From JADKHC01 sp047600805 (GTDB lineage Bacteria > Verrucomicrobiota > Verrucomicrobiia > Opitutales > Opitutaceae), in the NCBI GenBank assembly GCA_047600805.1, contig JASGKG010000001.1:1674001-1738000 (forward strand): DNA of 64,000 bases, read 5' to 3'. Position 1 is the first letter of the stretch. The number at the start of each line of letters is the position of its first letter. A model generated the notes under the pieces. The model did no database searches. It was not told the origin of the DNA and was given only the letters and a program-made list of their open reading frames with translations. The position numbers and the translations under genes are program-made. Shown here piece after piece: positions 18,384-26,984 of this stretch.

Positions 18384-19505
18384 ATGAACCTGATTATTTC
18401 ACACGGCTTCGAGGCCAATTACGTCGTCGGCTTTGTCCGCGGGCTCGCCGCCAATGGCGTGAAATTCACGGTCCTTTCCTCCGACGAACTCGCGCCCCGA
18501 CTCGACCGCGCTGGCATTCCCCATCGAAATATTCGGGGGTGCCAGGACGAGAAGCGTCCCGCTTGGCAAAAGGCGGCCAATCTGGCGCGTTATTATCTGC
18601 TGCTCTTTTGGCTGATCTTTAAACACCGCGGCGGCAGCCACCACTTCGTCGGTCTGCTCACCAGCCGCATCATTCTTTTCGACGGCGTTTTCATCCCGCT
18701 CTGGCTCCGACTCTGGTCGGGGCGCTACATCCATACAGCCCACAACGCCCTTCCGCACAGCCGCGAGCGAAGCAAGTTGTTCAAGCGCGCTTACCGCTGG
18801 ATCTACCGCTGGCCACACACGATCCTCACACACACCGTCAAGGTTTCGCAACAGCTCCAAAACGACTTCGGTGTCGAACCAGCGCGCATCGCCACAATCT
18901 CGATCGGCCTAAACGAAGAGGTGGCCAAGTCCCCCCTCTCCTCCAACGAAGCTCGCCTGCAGCTTAACCTCCCCACCGCCGCCCCGCTCGTTTTGTTCTT
19001 TGGAAAGATCGAGCATTACAAAGGCGTCGATCTTCTGCTCCGAGCTTGGGAACAGGTCAAAACGCCTGACGCTCAACTCGTCATCGCCGGCCAATGCCCC
19101 GATGCCAATTATGGGCGCCTCCTTCGCGAGTTGATCGACGCCTCTGCTCGTCGTACGACGATCCATTGGCGAGAAGGTTTTGTTCCGAACGATACGGTTG
19201 CCCTTCTGCTCGCGGCCGCTGATGTGGTCGCGCTGCCGTACCGTAACATTTATCAAAGTGGAGTCGTTTTTCTCTGCATGAACCACGGCATCCCCGCCGT
19301 GGCGACCGATGTGGGTTCGATGGCTGAATTCATCAGCCCAGAGACGGGCATTATCGCCAAAAGCAACGAACCAGCGGGAGTGGCCGCCGCCATCGACCTG
19401 TTTTTCGTCCAGCGTGATCGCTTCGACCGCAGCGTTATTTCTGTTTACGCCCGCAAGTACCACTGGAATCTTCAATGCCAACAAATCCGTCATCTTTACA
19501 AATGA
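18384..19505 (+). CDS. Glycosyltransferase family 4
   Basis: A 373-residue GT-B enzyme. The acceptor half contains YIHTAHNALPHSRERSKLFKRAYRW, a segment common in GT4 enzymes of exopolysaccharide clusters. The donor half has LFFGKIEHYKGVDLLLRAWEQV, REGFVPNDTVALLLAAADVVALPYRNIYQSGV and MAEFISPETGIIA. A gap of 106 bases before it is the largest in the preceding stretch, so a new transcript could begin here. Its stop overlaps the next start by 4 bases (ATGA). Confidence 0.9.
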   Translation: MNLIISHGFEANYVVGFVRGLAANGVKFTVLSSDELAPRLDRAGIPHRNIRGCQDEKRPAWQKAANLARYYLLLFWLIFKHRGGSHHFVGLLTSRIILFDGVFIPLWLRLWSGRYIHTAHNALPHSRERSKLFKRAYRWIYRWPHTILTHTVKVSQQLQNDFGVEPARIATISIGLNEEVAKSPLSSNEARLQLNLPTAAPLVLFFGKIEHYKGVDLLLRAWEQVKTPDAQLVIAGQCPDANYGRLLRELIDASARRTTIHWREGFVPNDTVALLLAAADVVALPYRNIYQSGVVFLCMNHGIPAVATDVGSMAEFISPETGIIAKSNEPAGVAAAIDLFFVQRDRFDRSVISVYARKYHWNLQCQQIRHLYK

Positions 19506-20617
19506 GCGCCGAAACCAAGCCACCCATGAAACGCGTCCTGCTTGTTTCTAACAAGGTGTTTCACTACCGCGTGTCGAACTACAATTATTTCACACGCCGT
19601 TTCCGCGAGCTTGGCTGGGAATTCATGGTTCGGGCCAACGAGATCCAGAAGAACAACCCGTACCCGCCGGAATTCGATTTCAAGACCGTTCCTTTCAATT
19701 TCTTCGCCTACAAAAAGGAGATCGAGGAGATCAAACCCGATGTCGTCATCCTTTTCCTCCACCTCAAAAACCTTTTTATCTGGCCGCTCATCCACTGGCT
19801 GAAGTTCAAAGGCATCCCCGTGGTCTACTGGAACAAGGGCGTTAACCTGGAGGTTAAAAATCCCTCCTGGCGCAACCATCTCTTCTACTACGTCCATTCC
19901 CGCTGCGATGCGATCGTGTTGTATTCAAAAAAGCACGTCACCGACATCAAGCCGAAGAATCGCCACAAAATTTTCGTCGCCAGCAACACGATCAACCTCG
20001 ACGCGCTGCCCGTCGTTACCGAGTCCCGCGAGGAGATCAAACGCGAGTTCAACATCCCGTTTAAAAAGACCGTCCTTTTCGTCGGCCGCATGCGCGACGT
20101 TAAAAAGGTCGAGCACCTGATCGAAGCTTTCAACGGCATCGACGATCCTGGCCTCGGCGCTGTGATCGTCGGCGACGCGATGGGCCGCGATATTCCGGCG
20201 ATGTCCAAAAAGAACAACATTCTTTATCTCGGCGAAGTCTTCGACCCAAAGAATGAGCGCGTGAGCAAGCTCTTCAAAGCCTCCGATCTCTTCTGCATCC
20301 CTGGCGACGTGGGCCTGGGCCTCAACGAGGCTTTTCATTGGGGATTGCCCGTGGTTACGGAAGAAGGCATGCAGCCGCCTGAAATTCACTACATGACGCC
20401 TGGCCGCAACGGTTTCATTGTCGCCGAAAACGACATCGCCGCGCTTCGCGAAAAAATCCTGCTCCTCCTGCGCGACGACAAACTCCACGCTGAATTCTCC
20501 GCCGCGGCCAGGGAAGACATCGCCAAAGAAGCTTCCATCGAAATCATGTTCTCCGGCTTCCGCGACTGCGTGAACGCGCTGACCACGCCTGGCTCGAAAC
20601 TCTACCGCAAACGTTGA
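19502..20617 (+). CDS. Glycosyltransferase family 4 (putative)
   Basis: A 371-residue protein with GT-B features. The N-terminus KRVLLVSNKVFHYRVSNYNYFTRRF and KPDVVILFLHLKNLFIWPL make up the acceptor half. The donor half has VLFVGRMRDVKKVEHLIEAF, LYLGEVFDPKNERVSKLFKASDLFCIPGDVGLGLNEAFHWGLPVVT and FIVAENDIAALREKIL, which are GT4-like. The start at 19502 gives an ATGA overlap with the previous gene; the longer start at 19475 would lie 30 bases inside it. Lysine content is noticeably higher than in the neighbouring transferases. Sugar specificity is unknown. Confidence 0.85.
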   Translation: MSAETKPPMKRVLLVSNKVFHYRVSNYNYFTRRFRELGWEFMVRANEIQKNNPYPPEFDFKTVPFNFFAYKKEIEEIKPDVVILFLHLKNLFIWPLIHWLKFKGIPVVYWNKGVNLEVKNPSWRNHLFYYVHSRCDAIVLYSKKHVTDIKPKNRHKIFVASNTINLDALPVVTESREEIKREFNIPFKKTVLFVGRMRDVKKVEHLIEAFNGIDDPGLGAVIVGDAMGRDIPAMSKKNNILYLGEVFDPKNERVSKLFKASDLFCIPGDVGLGLNEAFHWGLPVVTEEGMQPPEIHYMTPGRNGFIVAENDIAALREKILLLLRDDKLHAEFSAAAREDIAKEASIEIMFSGFRDCVNALTTPGSKLYRKR

Positions 20618-20634
20618 CCCGCCGCTCTGCCACC

Positions 20635-21858
20635 ATGAACGACGCCCTCATCGCCCGCACCAGTGCTTCCCTGGAAAAATTCGCCAACTGGCTCGACGGC
20701 TTCGGCGAAACCTCGCAGGACCATCAGGACTTTTACGCCAGCAAAGTCGGCCGCGCGGCCAAAAACCTTTACTACCGCCATAAACTCCTCGGCACCGCCG
20801 CTGTGATGCCGATGGTGTTTTGCGAGGCGTTTCTGCCTTCGACGCGCCGCTTTTTTTACCCGCGCATGCGCCTGCCGATCGCCGACGCACATTTCGCAAT
20901 GGGCTTCGCGCTCATGCATCGTTTCACGAAAAAGAAGGAGCACTACGAAAAAGCCGTGCACTTTCTGGAGGTGCTGAAAAGCACGCGCTGCCCCGCGTAC
21001 GAACATCACGGATGGGGCTATCCCTTCGATTGGCAGACCAGCAGCGGCGTCCTCAAACAGGGTACTCCGCTCATCACCACCACGCCCTACTGCTACGAAG
21101 CGTTCGAGTACGTTTACCGCATCGACGGCCGCCAGGAATGGCGCGACATCCTTCACTCGATCGCCGAGCACACCCTGCTCGACTACAAAGATATCGAAAC
21201 GGGTCCAGGCGCTGCCACCTGCACTTATACCCCCGACGGCGGCCAGTACGTGGTCAACGCGAGCTCGTATCGCGCGTTTACGCTAACCAGCGCTTGGAGA
21301 GAATTCGGCGACGACCGTTATTGGGAAACCGCCCAGCGCAACATCAACTTCGTCCTCCAAAACCAACAAGCCGATGGCTCCTGGCTCTATGCCATGGATG
21401 GCAAACGCGGCTTTATCGACCATTTCCACACCTGCTTCGTCCTGAAGGGCCTGGTCAAAATTGAGAAGATGACCGGGCACGAAGGTTGCTCAAAGGCAAT
21501 CGAACGTGGCATCGATTACTATCTCAAAAACCTCTTCAACGAACAGGGCCTGCCCAGGCCATTTGCCAAGGCTCCGCGCATGACGGTCTATAAACAGGAA
21601 CTCTACGATTGCGCCGAATGCCTCAACCTCGGCATGCTCCTGCGCGGCCGCTTCCCCGAACTCGACAAGGCCATCGAGCGGCTCGTCAACGACCTGCTCG
21701 AAAACTGGCAACGCTCCAACGGCGCGTTCCGCAGCCGTCGCCTACTCGTCGGCTGGGACAGCGTGCCCATGCATCGCTGGGGTGGCTCGGAAATCTTCCG
21801 CGCGCTTGCACTCATCCCCGCGGCGGCAGCTGGCCACGAGGTCATCAAAGCTAAGTAA
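20635..21858 (+). CDS. Alpha-helical toroid protein of the exopolysaccharide locus, function unknown
   Basis: A 407-residue soluble protein with repeated helical-hairpin signatures: WGYPFDWQT, TTTPYCYEAFEYVYRI, VVNASSYRAFTLTSAWREFGDDRYWETAQRNINFVLQNQQADGSWLYAMDG, IDHFHTCFVLKGL and YDCAECLNLGMLL. The QQADGSW segments recall the QW-like repeats of six-hairpin glycosidases, prenyltransferases and terpene cyclases, which share an alpha/alpha toroid. Candidate active residues are conserved-looking Asp, His and Cys (DHFHTC, YDCAEC). It lies 17 bases after a GT4 stop and 7 before asnB. It may cleave or epimerise a sugar of the polymer, but I cannot name the reaction. The start at 20635 is preferred over the TTG at 20614. 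Confidence 0.6.
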   Translation: MNDALIARTSASLEKFANWLDGFGETSQDHQDFYASKVGRAAKNLYYRHKLLGTAAVMPMVFCEAFLPSTRRFFYPRMRLPIADAHFAMGFALMHRFTKKKEHYEKAVHFLEVLKSTRCPAYEHHGWGYPFDWQTSSGVLKQGTPLITTTPYCYEAFEYVYRIDGRQEWRDILHSIAEHTLLDYKDIETGPGAATCTYTPDGGQYVVNASSYRAFTLTSAWREFGDDRYWETAQRNINFVLQNQQADGSWLYAMDGKRGFIDHFHTCFVLKGLVKIEKMTGHEGCSKAIERGIDYYLKNLFNEQGLPRPFAKAPRMTVYKQELYDCAECLNLGMLLRGRFPELDKAIERLVNDLLENWQRSNGAFRSRRLLVGWDSVPMHRWGGSEIFRALALIPAAAAGHEVIKAK

Positions 21859-21865
21859 TTTTCCC

Positions 21866-23737
21866 ATGTGCGGCATTTGCGGTCAGTTTAATTTCGCCAC
21901 CAACGAACCCGTCCAACGCGAGACGCTCGCGCGGATGACGTCGACGATTATCCATCGCGGGCCCGACGACGAGGGCTTCCACCTCGATGGTTCGCTCGGC
22001 CTCGGCTTTCGTCGCCTCGCCATTCTCGATTTGAGCCCTGCCGGCCACCAGCCGATGTCGGACGACGACGGCAAAACCTGGATCGTCTTCAACGGCGAGA
22101 TTTATAACTTCCAGGAAATCCGCGCCGAACTCGAAAACCTCGGCCACCGTTTCAAGAGCCACTGCGACACCGAGGTCATCGTCCGCGGCTACCGCCAATG
22201 GGGCGAAGCCATTCTCCAGCGCCTCAACGGTATGTTCGGCCTCGCGATCTGGGATGCTGAAAAACGAAAACTCATCGTCGCGCGCGATCCGATGGGCATC
22301 AAACCCGTTTACTACGCGATTCGCGACGGACGTCTTTTCTTCGGTTCGGAAATCCGCCCGATCATGGCCGCCCTCGGCGAAAAACGTCAGGTCGATCCCG
22401 TCGCGCTCAACCTTTTCCTCCGCTACCGTTACACGCCCGCTCCCCTGACGCTCTTCAAAGGCATCCGCAAACTCGCGCCTGGCGAACAGCTCGTCGTGCA
22501 AAACGGCCAGGTGAAAAACAGCCGTTGGTACAATTTCGCCCCGAAGCCTTTCGCGAAAATGCCCACGCACGCGGAGGCCAAGGAAGCGTTGCTCGATCTC
22601 TACAAGCGAGCGATGAAGCGCCATCTCATTTCCGACGTGCCGCTCGGCTTGCTGCTCAGTGGCGGCATCGACTCGGGCCTGCTTCTCGGCTTGATGAATC
22701 TCTACGGGAAGGAGTGGCACACGTTCACGGTCGGCTACGGCCAGAGTTTCAAAGACGACGAACTGAGCGACGCCGCCGAGACCGCCCGCATTTACGGTGC
22801 GAAACATTCCACCGTCCAGCTCACCAAGGAAACGTTCGAAGCCGCGCTCCCAAAAATCGTCGACGTACTCGAAGAACCGATCGCGTCGTCCTCGATCGTA
22901 CCGATGTACTTCGTTTGCGAACGCGCCCGACAGGACGTGAAAGTTGCGCTGATCGGCCAGGGCCCCGACGAACTTTTCGGCGGCTACACACGCCACGTCG
23001 GCGTTCACTATGGCTCCTATTTCCGCAGCCTGCCTTCCTGGATGCGCAGCGGCGTAGCTGGCGTCGTCAACGCTCTGCCGCGAAACGAATCGGGCAAGCG
23101 CGCGATGTACTCGCTCGGCATCGCCGACCGCATGAAGCGCTACCAGCAGGTCTTTTCGATCCAGCCTGGCCCAACCATCGACTCGCTTTTCCGCGGCGAT
23201 CTTCTACCAACCGACATCGACAACAAGGTCCTTGAGTGCTGGGCCGATCACAAATCCGCGATGTCCGAGTTGGATGAACTCAACGGCTTCCAGCTTCTCG
23301 AGCTTCGTTCCTCGTTGCCCGACGAACTCCTCATGTATGGCGACAAACTTTCTATGGCCCACGCGCTGGAAGGCCGCGTGCCCTACCTCGATCGCGACGT
23401 GGTTGAATACACGCAACAGCTCGACGCCAGTTTCAAGATCCGCGGACGTTCCCGCAAATGGCTGCACCGCCAAGTCTGCCGCGACTTCCTTCCACCGCAA
23501 ATTATCGCCCGCAAGAAGCGCGGTTTCGCGGTCAATGTCGTCGACGACTGGTTTAACTCCAGCCTTCGCGGCAAGATCGATGGCTATCTGCGTGACGAGA
23601 AATCCGCGATGTACGAATTTCTCAAGCCCGGGGTCGTGCAACAGCTGATGAAGGACCACGAAGCGCGGCGCCACGACAACCACAAGATTCTCTTCAGCCT
23701 AGTGGTCTTCGAACAGTGGCTCCGCTCCGCCGGCTAA
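21866..23737 (+). CDS. asnB: Asparagine synthase (glutamine-hydrolysing)-type amidotransferase
   Basis: A 623-residue class II glutamine amidotransferase. After processing of Met1, Cys2 of MCGICGQF would be the nucleophile of the glutaminase domain; IIHRGPDDEGFH and FNGEIYNFQEIR are further family blocks. The synthetase domain has the ATP P-loop LLLSGGIDSGLLLGLM, GQGPDELFGGY and LPDELLMYGDKLSMAHALEGRVPYLD. The start at 21866 is fixed by the need for Cys2. Such enzymes in exosortase and O-antigen clusters often amidate uronic acids rather than make free asparagine, and the AlgD-like enzyme in this locus provides a uronate. That use is inference; a housekeeping role is possible. Confidence 0.9.
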   Translation: MCGICGQFNFATNEPVQRETLARMTSTIIHRGPDDEGFHLDGSLGLGFRRLAILDLSPAGHQPMSDDDGKTWIVFNGEIYNFQEIRAELENLGHRFKSHCDTEVIVRGYRQWGEAILQRLNGMFGLAIWDAEKRKLIVARDPMGIKPVYYAIRDGRLFFGSEIRPIMAALGEKRQVDPVALNLFLRYRYTPAPLTLFKGIRKLAPGEQLVVQNGQVKNSRWYNFAPKPFAKMPTHAEAKEALLDLYKRAMKRHLISDVPLGLLLSGGIDSGLLLGLMNLYGKEWHTFTVGYGQSFKDDELSDAAETARIYGAKHSTVQLTKETFEAALPKIVDVLEEPIASSSIVPMYFVCERARQDVKVALIGQGPDELFGGYTRHVGVHYGSYFRSLPSWMRSGVAGVVNALPRNESGKRAMYSLGIADRMKRYQQVFSIQPGPTIDSLFRGDLLPTDIDNKVLECWADHKSAMSELDELNGFQLLELRSSLPDELLMYGDKLSMAHALEGRVPYLDRDVVEYTQQLDASFKIRGRSRKWLHRQVCRDFLPPQIIARKKRGFAVNVVDDWFNSSLRGKIDGYLRDEKSAMYEFLKPGVVQQLMKDHEARRHDNHKILFSLVVFEQWLRSAG

Positions 23738-23776
23738 GCTGCTTCGCTAACGAAGCTTCGCACCCAAATCATTCCG

Positions 23777-24826
23777 ATGAAATCAGCGCCCCCCACCGAG
23801 CGTATTGAAATCATTGATGCCCTGCGCGGCCTGGCCGCGCTCGGCGTTTGCTGGTTTCACTTCACTCGGGGGACAGGAGACTTCTTTCCCGAGGGCTGGC
23901 TGAACCACACAGGAGCCTACGGGTTCTTCGGCGTCCACGTGTTTTTCGTCGTTTCTGGCTTCGTCATTCCCTTCACCTTGGTAAAATCCTCCTACCAAAT
24001 TCGAAGTTATTTTCGTTTTCTCGCGCGTCGCATCGTGCGGCTGGACCCACCGTACTTTGTCTCCATTTTGTTGGTTCTGGGCGTTGGGTTTGCACTGATG
24101 CGGTTCACCAACAGCCACGCGGGACAGTTGCCCTACGAATCCCTCACGCAATTGCTGCTGCATCTTGGCTACATCAACGCTTTGTTCGATTACAAATGGT
24201 TAAGTCCGATCTATTGGACGCTCGCGATCGAATTCCAATATTACCTGATGCTCGGCCTGGTTTTCCCGCTGTTATTCAGTTCCAAAAAAACGCTTCGTTT
24301 CGCCTGCACCGCCGCGATCTGCGCGTTCCCTTTTCTGGTTAGCAACCACAGCTTGGTCTTTCGGTATCTTCCTTGGTTTTTGTTCGGAATATACGCCTGT
24401 TACTTGCATACGAAACGCGTGAACCTGAACGAATATGCTGTCGCTCTCGCTCTTCTCACAGGTTTGTCGGTTTACCTTTACGATATTACGGGCGCTTGCG
24501 TATTGCTCGGCACCAGCCTGCTCATCGCTTTCTATAAAGGCAGAATCGGCCGCATCCTCGCGTTCTTTGGGACCATTTCCTACTCGCTCTATCTCACACA
24601 CGTGCCCGTCGGCTGCACCCTGCTTAATCTGAGCGACCATTTTCATCTAGGAATCGGCGGAAAGTGCCTCGCTCTAGCTGCTGCCTGGGCCGCCACGATC
24701 GCGGCATCTTACGCGATGTATCGGCTGTTTGAAAAGCCTGCGCTCAAGCTCGCCTCACGCATTCGTTACCGCAGCAGCCCCGCGCCTAAGCCGAACACAC
24801 CTGCCATACCAGCGGCTCTTTCGTAA
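23777..24826 (+). CDS. Acyltransferase family 3 (OafA/YrhL-like)
   Basis: A 349-residue membrane protein with about ten spans. The start ERIEIIDALRGLAALGVCWFHFTRG contains the R-x10-H pattern of the Acyl_transf_3 family, and FFGVHVFFVVSGFVIPFTL, SPIYWTLAIEFQYYLM and ISYSLYLTHVPVG are the next conserved blocks. It would acetylate, or otherwise acylate, a sugar of the polymer in the membrane. It is a second acylation route in addition to the MBOAT/SGNH pair at 11259-13568. A short hairpin (23741-23756, no T run) lies in the 39-base gap before it. Confidence 0.9.
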   Translation: MKSAPPTERIEIIDALRGLAALGVCWFHFTRGTGDFFPEGWLNHTGAYGFFGVHVFFVVSGFVIPFTLVKSSYQIRSYFRFLARRIVRLDPPYFVSILLVLGVGFALMRFTNSHAGQLPYESLTQLLLHLGYINALFDYKWLSPIYWTLAIEFQYYLMLGLVFPLLFSSKKTLRFACTAAICAFPFLVSNHSLVFRYLPWFLFGIYACYLHTKRVNLNEYAVALALLTGLSVYLYDITGACVLLGTSLLIAFYKGRIGRILAFFGTISYSLYLTHVPVGCTLLNLSDHFHLGIGGKCLALAAAWAATIAASYAMYRLFEKPALKLASRIRYRSSPAPKPNTPAIPAALS

Positions 24827-25204
24827 AATAGGGTCCGCGTAAACGCGAGGTCTGCAAAGACTCCTTTCTCTTTTCCGAACCTGACACGATTTCACAAACA
24901 GAAGACCACATCTGGAATTTTTGGTGGATAAACGATAGTTCGTTAAAAAACTGTTTAGTGTGTGTCTGCGGATGGGGGAAATTCCTGCAATCACTCCGGA
25001 ACATTTAAGCGAACACGGGTTCCCTAGAAATACCGCGGCCATTTGCGTCTCAGAGGAAGGTGCACATTTTTTTAACGAACTAAGAGACCCACACTTTCTC
25101 TTTATCGCATATTATCTGCGAGATTGGCTGTACAGAATTCGTCAATCCCTTCCTCAAGCTCACGCGTACTTGCACCGAATTGCAGACTAACTAAAACTCC
25201 GCAT
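24827..25204. other. Non-coding stretch with widely spaced inverted repeat
   Basis: No gene is convincing here: the one open frame (24960-25190) has no family resemblance and no ribosome site. AT content is higher than in the surroundings. The main content is the 15-base inverted repeat described separately (24936-24950 and 25068-25082). It must hold the promoter of the beta-helix gene at 25205; a possible -10 (TATTAT) begins near 25109, without a good -35. Confidence 0.6.
24936..25082. repeat. 15-base perfect inverted repeat flanking 117 bases
   Basis: The left arm 24936-24950 reads TAGTTCGTTAAAAAA and the right arm 25068-25082 is its exact reverse complement. The left arm also overlaps a small dyad (AACGA-TAGT-TCGTT). 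No target-site duplication is evident on the flanks, and the 117 internal bases encode nothing recognisable. It lies 122 bases before the beta-helix gene. It could be a small non-autonomous element (MITE-like), an invertible promoter segment, or a binding-site pair. Sequence alone does not decide. Confidence 0.5.
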
Positions 25205-26653
25205 ATGCTTACTTTCACTCTTCGCAAACTGCTTCGGCCGCAAACCTGCGCTATTTTTGTAGCCGCTCTTTTCGGCCAAAGCGTCTCTTACGCTGCGGTC
25301 ATTAACGCAGCTTCGACTTCGCTGACGGACGTTCAATCGGCCATCAACTCAGCAGCTGCGGGTGACACCGTCATGATTCCAGCCGGCACCGTCACCTGGG
25401 GAACCTCGGGAGCCTATCTCAACGTAAACAAGGCCATCACGCTTTCAGGCCAGAGTCGCACAACGACAATCATCAACCTGGCCTCGACAGCGTCAACCTG
25501 GGCCAACGGCACAATACGCATTAGTGCAGCCGCTACGGTCAAATCGATGCGCGTCAACGGTGCCGCCGGCAACACGGGCGCCTTCTCCACCGGCACCGTC
25601 GATGGCTGGCGCATTACCGATATCGATTGGCACGGCGGTTCTCAGCAACAGTATTTCGCCTACGCGGGCACCTATGGCCTCATCGACAATTGCACGATCG
25701 AGGCAGGCACCGCGGACTCTGAATGTATCTTCTCCCGCGGCCCGACTGACTCATGGCAGACCGCCTCGTCCATGGGTACCGCGAGCGCCGTTTACATCGA
25801 AGACTGCACGTTCAACACCCAAGGTTACGTCTGCGACTTTAACTCCAACGGACGCGGCGTGGTTCGTTTCTGCACCATCAATGGTCCGCAAAAAGTCGAC
25901 GGGCACGGCAAAATCTCCAACACCCCGCCTCGCAGCGTTCGCCACATGGAAGTCTACAACAACACCTGGACAAGCCAGGGATACTGGACCGCAATCGAAC
26001 TCCGCGGCGGCACCGGCATGGTCTTCAATAACACGGGCCCATCCGTCACCGATGGAGATTGGCTCTGTTTAGTGGATTATTACGTTTTGAATTCTGGATA
26101 CACGGCCGGCAATTACCCGATTGACGATCAAATCGGCGTAGGCAAAGACCCAAAAGTCGGCGGAAGCGAACCGTACTACCTTTGGTACAATCGCAGGGGA
26201 ACCACCAACTGGACGAACTTACGCTCTGTTTATGGTTTCGATATGACCGGGGTCATCAATCCGGACCGCGACTATTTCGAAGAAGTCGCCAGCTTTACAG
26301 GATCCTCCGGCGTCGGACGCGGCACGAAAGCCCAGATGCTCGCCATCACCCCGACCAAAAAAGGCGTCGGCTATTGGGTGACGAACGAAGGCTCCTGGCG
26401 CTCCGGCTACGCGGGCACCAGCGGTCAATTATATGTTTGGGATGGTTCCGCATGGGTTTTGAAGTACACGCCCTACACCTATCCTCACCCACTCCGTTCC
26501 GGCGTTGGCGGCGGCTCCTCGTCTTCCTCGTCCAGTTCGTCTTCGAGCTCCAGCAGCTCGTCCAGCTCCTCGTCGAGTTCTTCCTCGTCGAGCAGCAGCT
26601 CCAGTGGCGCCACGCCACCCAGTAACGTCACCACGTCCATGTCGGCGAGCTGA
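25205..26653 (+). CDS. Secreted right-handed beta-helix protein ending in a polyserine tract
   Basis: A 482-residue exported protein. The start at 25205 gives a signal peptide (basic LRKLLR, then CAIFVAALFGQSVSYA). Residues ~30-430 look like a pectate-lyase-type parallel beta-helix: TDVQSAINSAAAGDTVMIPAGTVTWG is the common opening, followed by ITLSGQSRTTTIIN and turns such as IDNCTIEAG, VYIEDCTF and GVVRFCTING. Residues 438-467 are thirty serines in a row, followed by only 15 residues (GATPPSNVTTSMSAS). Polyserine linkers usually join a catalytic part to another module, so the abrupt end is odd. The serine run uses mixed TCN and AGY codons. A surface or secreted polysaccharide-binding or lyase role is plausible, since it lies inside the polysaccharide locus. 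Confidence 0.75.
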   Translation: MLTFTLRKLLRPQTCAIFVAALFGQSVSYAAVINAASTSLTDVQSAINSAAAGDTVMIPAGTVTWGTSGAYLNVNKAITLSGQSRTTTIINLASTASTWANGTIRISAAATVKSMRVNGAAGNTGAFSTGTVDGWRITDIDWHGGSQQQYFAYAGTYGLIDNCTIEAGTADSECIFSRGPTDSWQTASSMGTASAVYIEDCTFNTQGYVCDFNSNGRGVVRFCTINGPQKVDGHGKISNTPPRSVRHMEVYNNTWTSQGYWTAIELRGGTGMVFNNTGPSVTDGDWLCLVDYYVLNSGYTAGNYPIDDQIGVGKDPKVGGSEPYYLWYNRRGTTNWTNLRSVYGFDMTGVINPDRDYFEEVASFTGSSGVGRGTKAQMLAITPTKKGVGYWVTNEGSWRSGYAGTSGQLYVWDGSAWVLKYTPYTYPHPLRSGVGGGSSSSSSSSSSSSSSSSSSSSSSSSSSSSSSGATPPSNVTTSMSAS

Positions 26654-26984
26654 CAGCTGCCAAACGGCACTCCGCTAAAACAACACTTTAGGAAAGATCG
26701 CCCGGGCTACGCACAAAAGTGCAGCCCGGGCTTCCTTGTTATTGCCCAGCAATCAACTGCGCGCGTATCAAGCGGCTCCAAAATTGCGGCACGGGTCAGA
26801 CAATCACCCTTGCGCTTATTCTGCCCATAACCAATTCTAACGGCGTTCGGCTCTTCCCTCCAGCATGATAAAATCCACAACTAACACCCAGCTAGTCTCA
26901 ACGTGTCTAGATTCCCCTTCATTGGAGAACCTCACTCTGCAAAAGGGCGACTGACACCGCCAGCTACCATTCCCTTTGGACTAA
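26654..26984. other. Intergenic region between beta-helix gene and flippase
   Basis: The first 90 bases hold the terminator of the beta-helix gene (26700-26740). The remaining ~245 bases must carry the promoter of the flippase operon; I see no -35/-10 pair or sigma-54 site that stands out, and no convincing coding frame. Confidence 0.6.
26700..26740 (+). terminator. Rho-independent terminator after the beta-helix gene
   Basis: The arms GCCCGGGCT (26700-26708) and AGCCCGGGC (26723-26731) pair perfectly. Inner GCA/TGC pairs extend the stem around a two-base bulge and close a 6-base loop. The T-rich stretch TTCCTTGTT follows. It lies about 47 bases after the stop at 26653, and would insulate the flippase operon. 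Confidence 0.8.

Noticed and set aside
21851..23008. Long - strand open frame (385 codons) opposite asnB
   Set aside because: The + strand encodes a complete asparagine synthase with catalytic motifs; the antisense translation is low-complexity.
23741..23756. Hairpin GCTTCG-CTAA-CGAAGC after asnB
   Set aside because: Short stem with no T run; not a credible terminator.
24960..25190. 76-codon open frame in the gap before the beta-helix gene
   Set aside because: No ribosome site, no family resemblance, and it runs across the inverted repeat and past the likely promoter of the next gene.
26516..26605. Serine-codon stretch as a possible tandem repeat or CRISPR-like array
   Set aside because: There are no regular repeat-spacer units; it is a coding polyserine tract with mixed codons.
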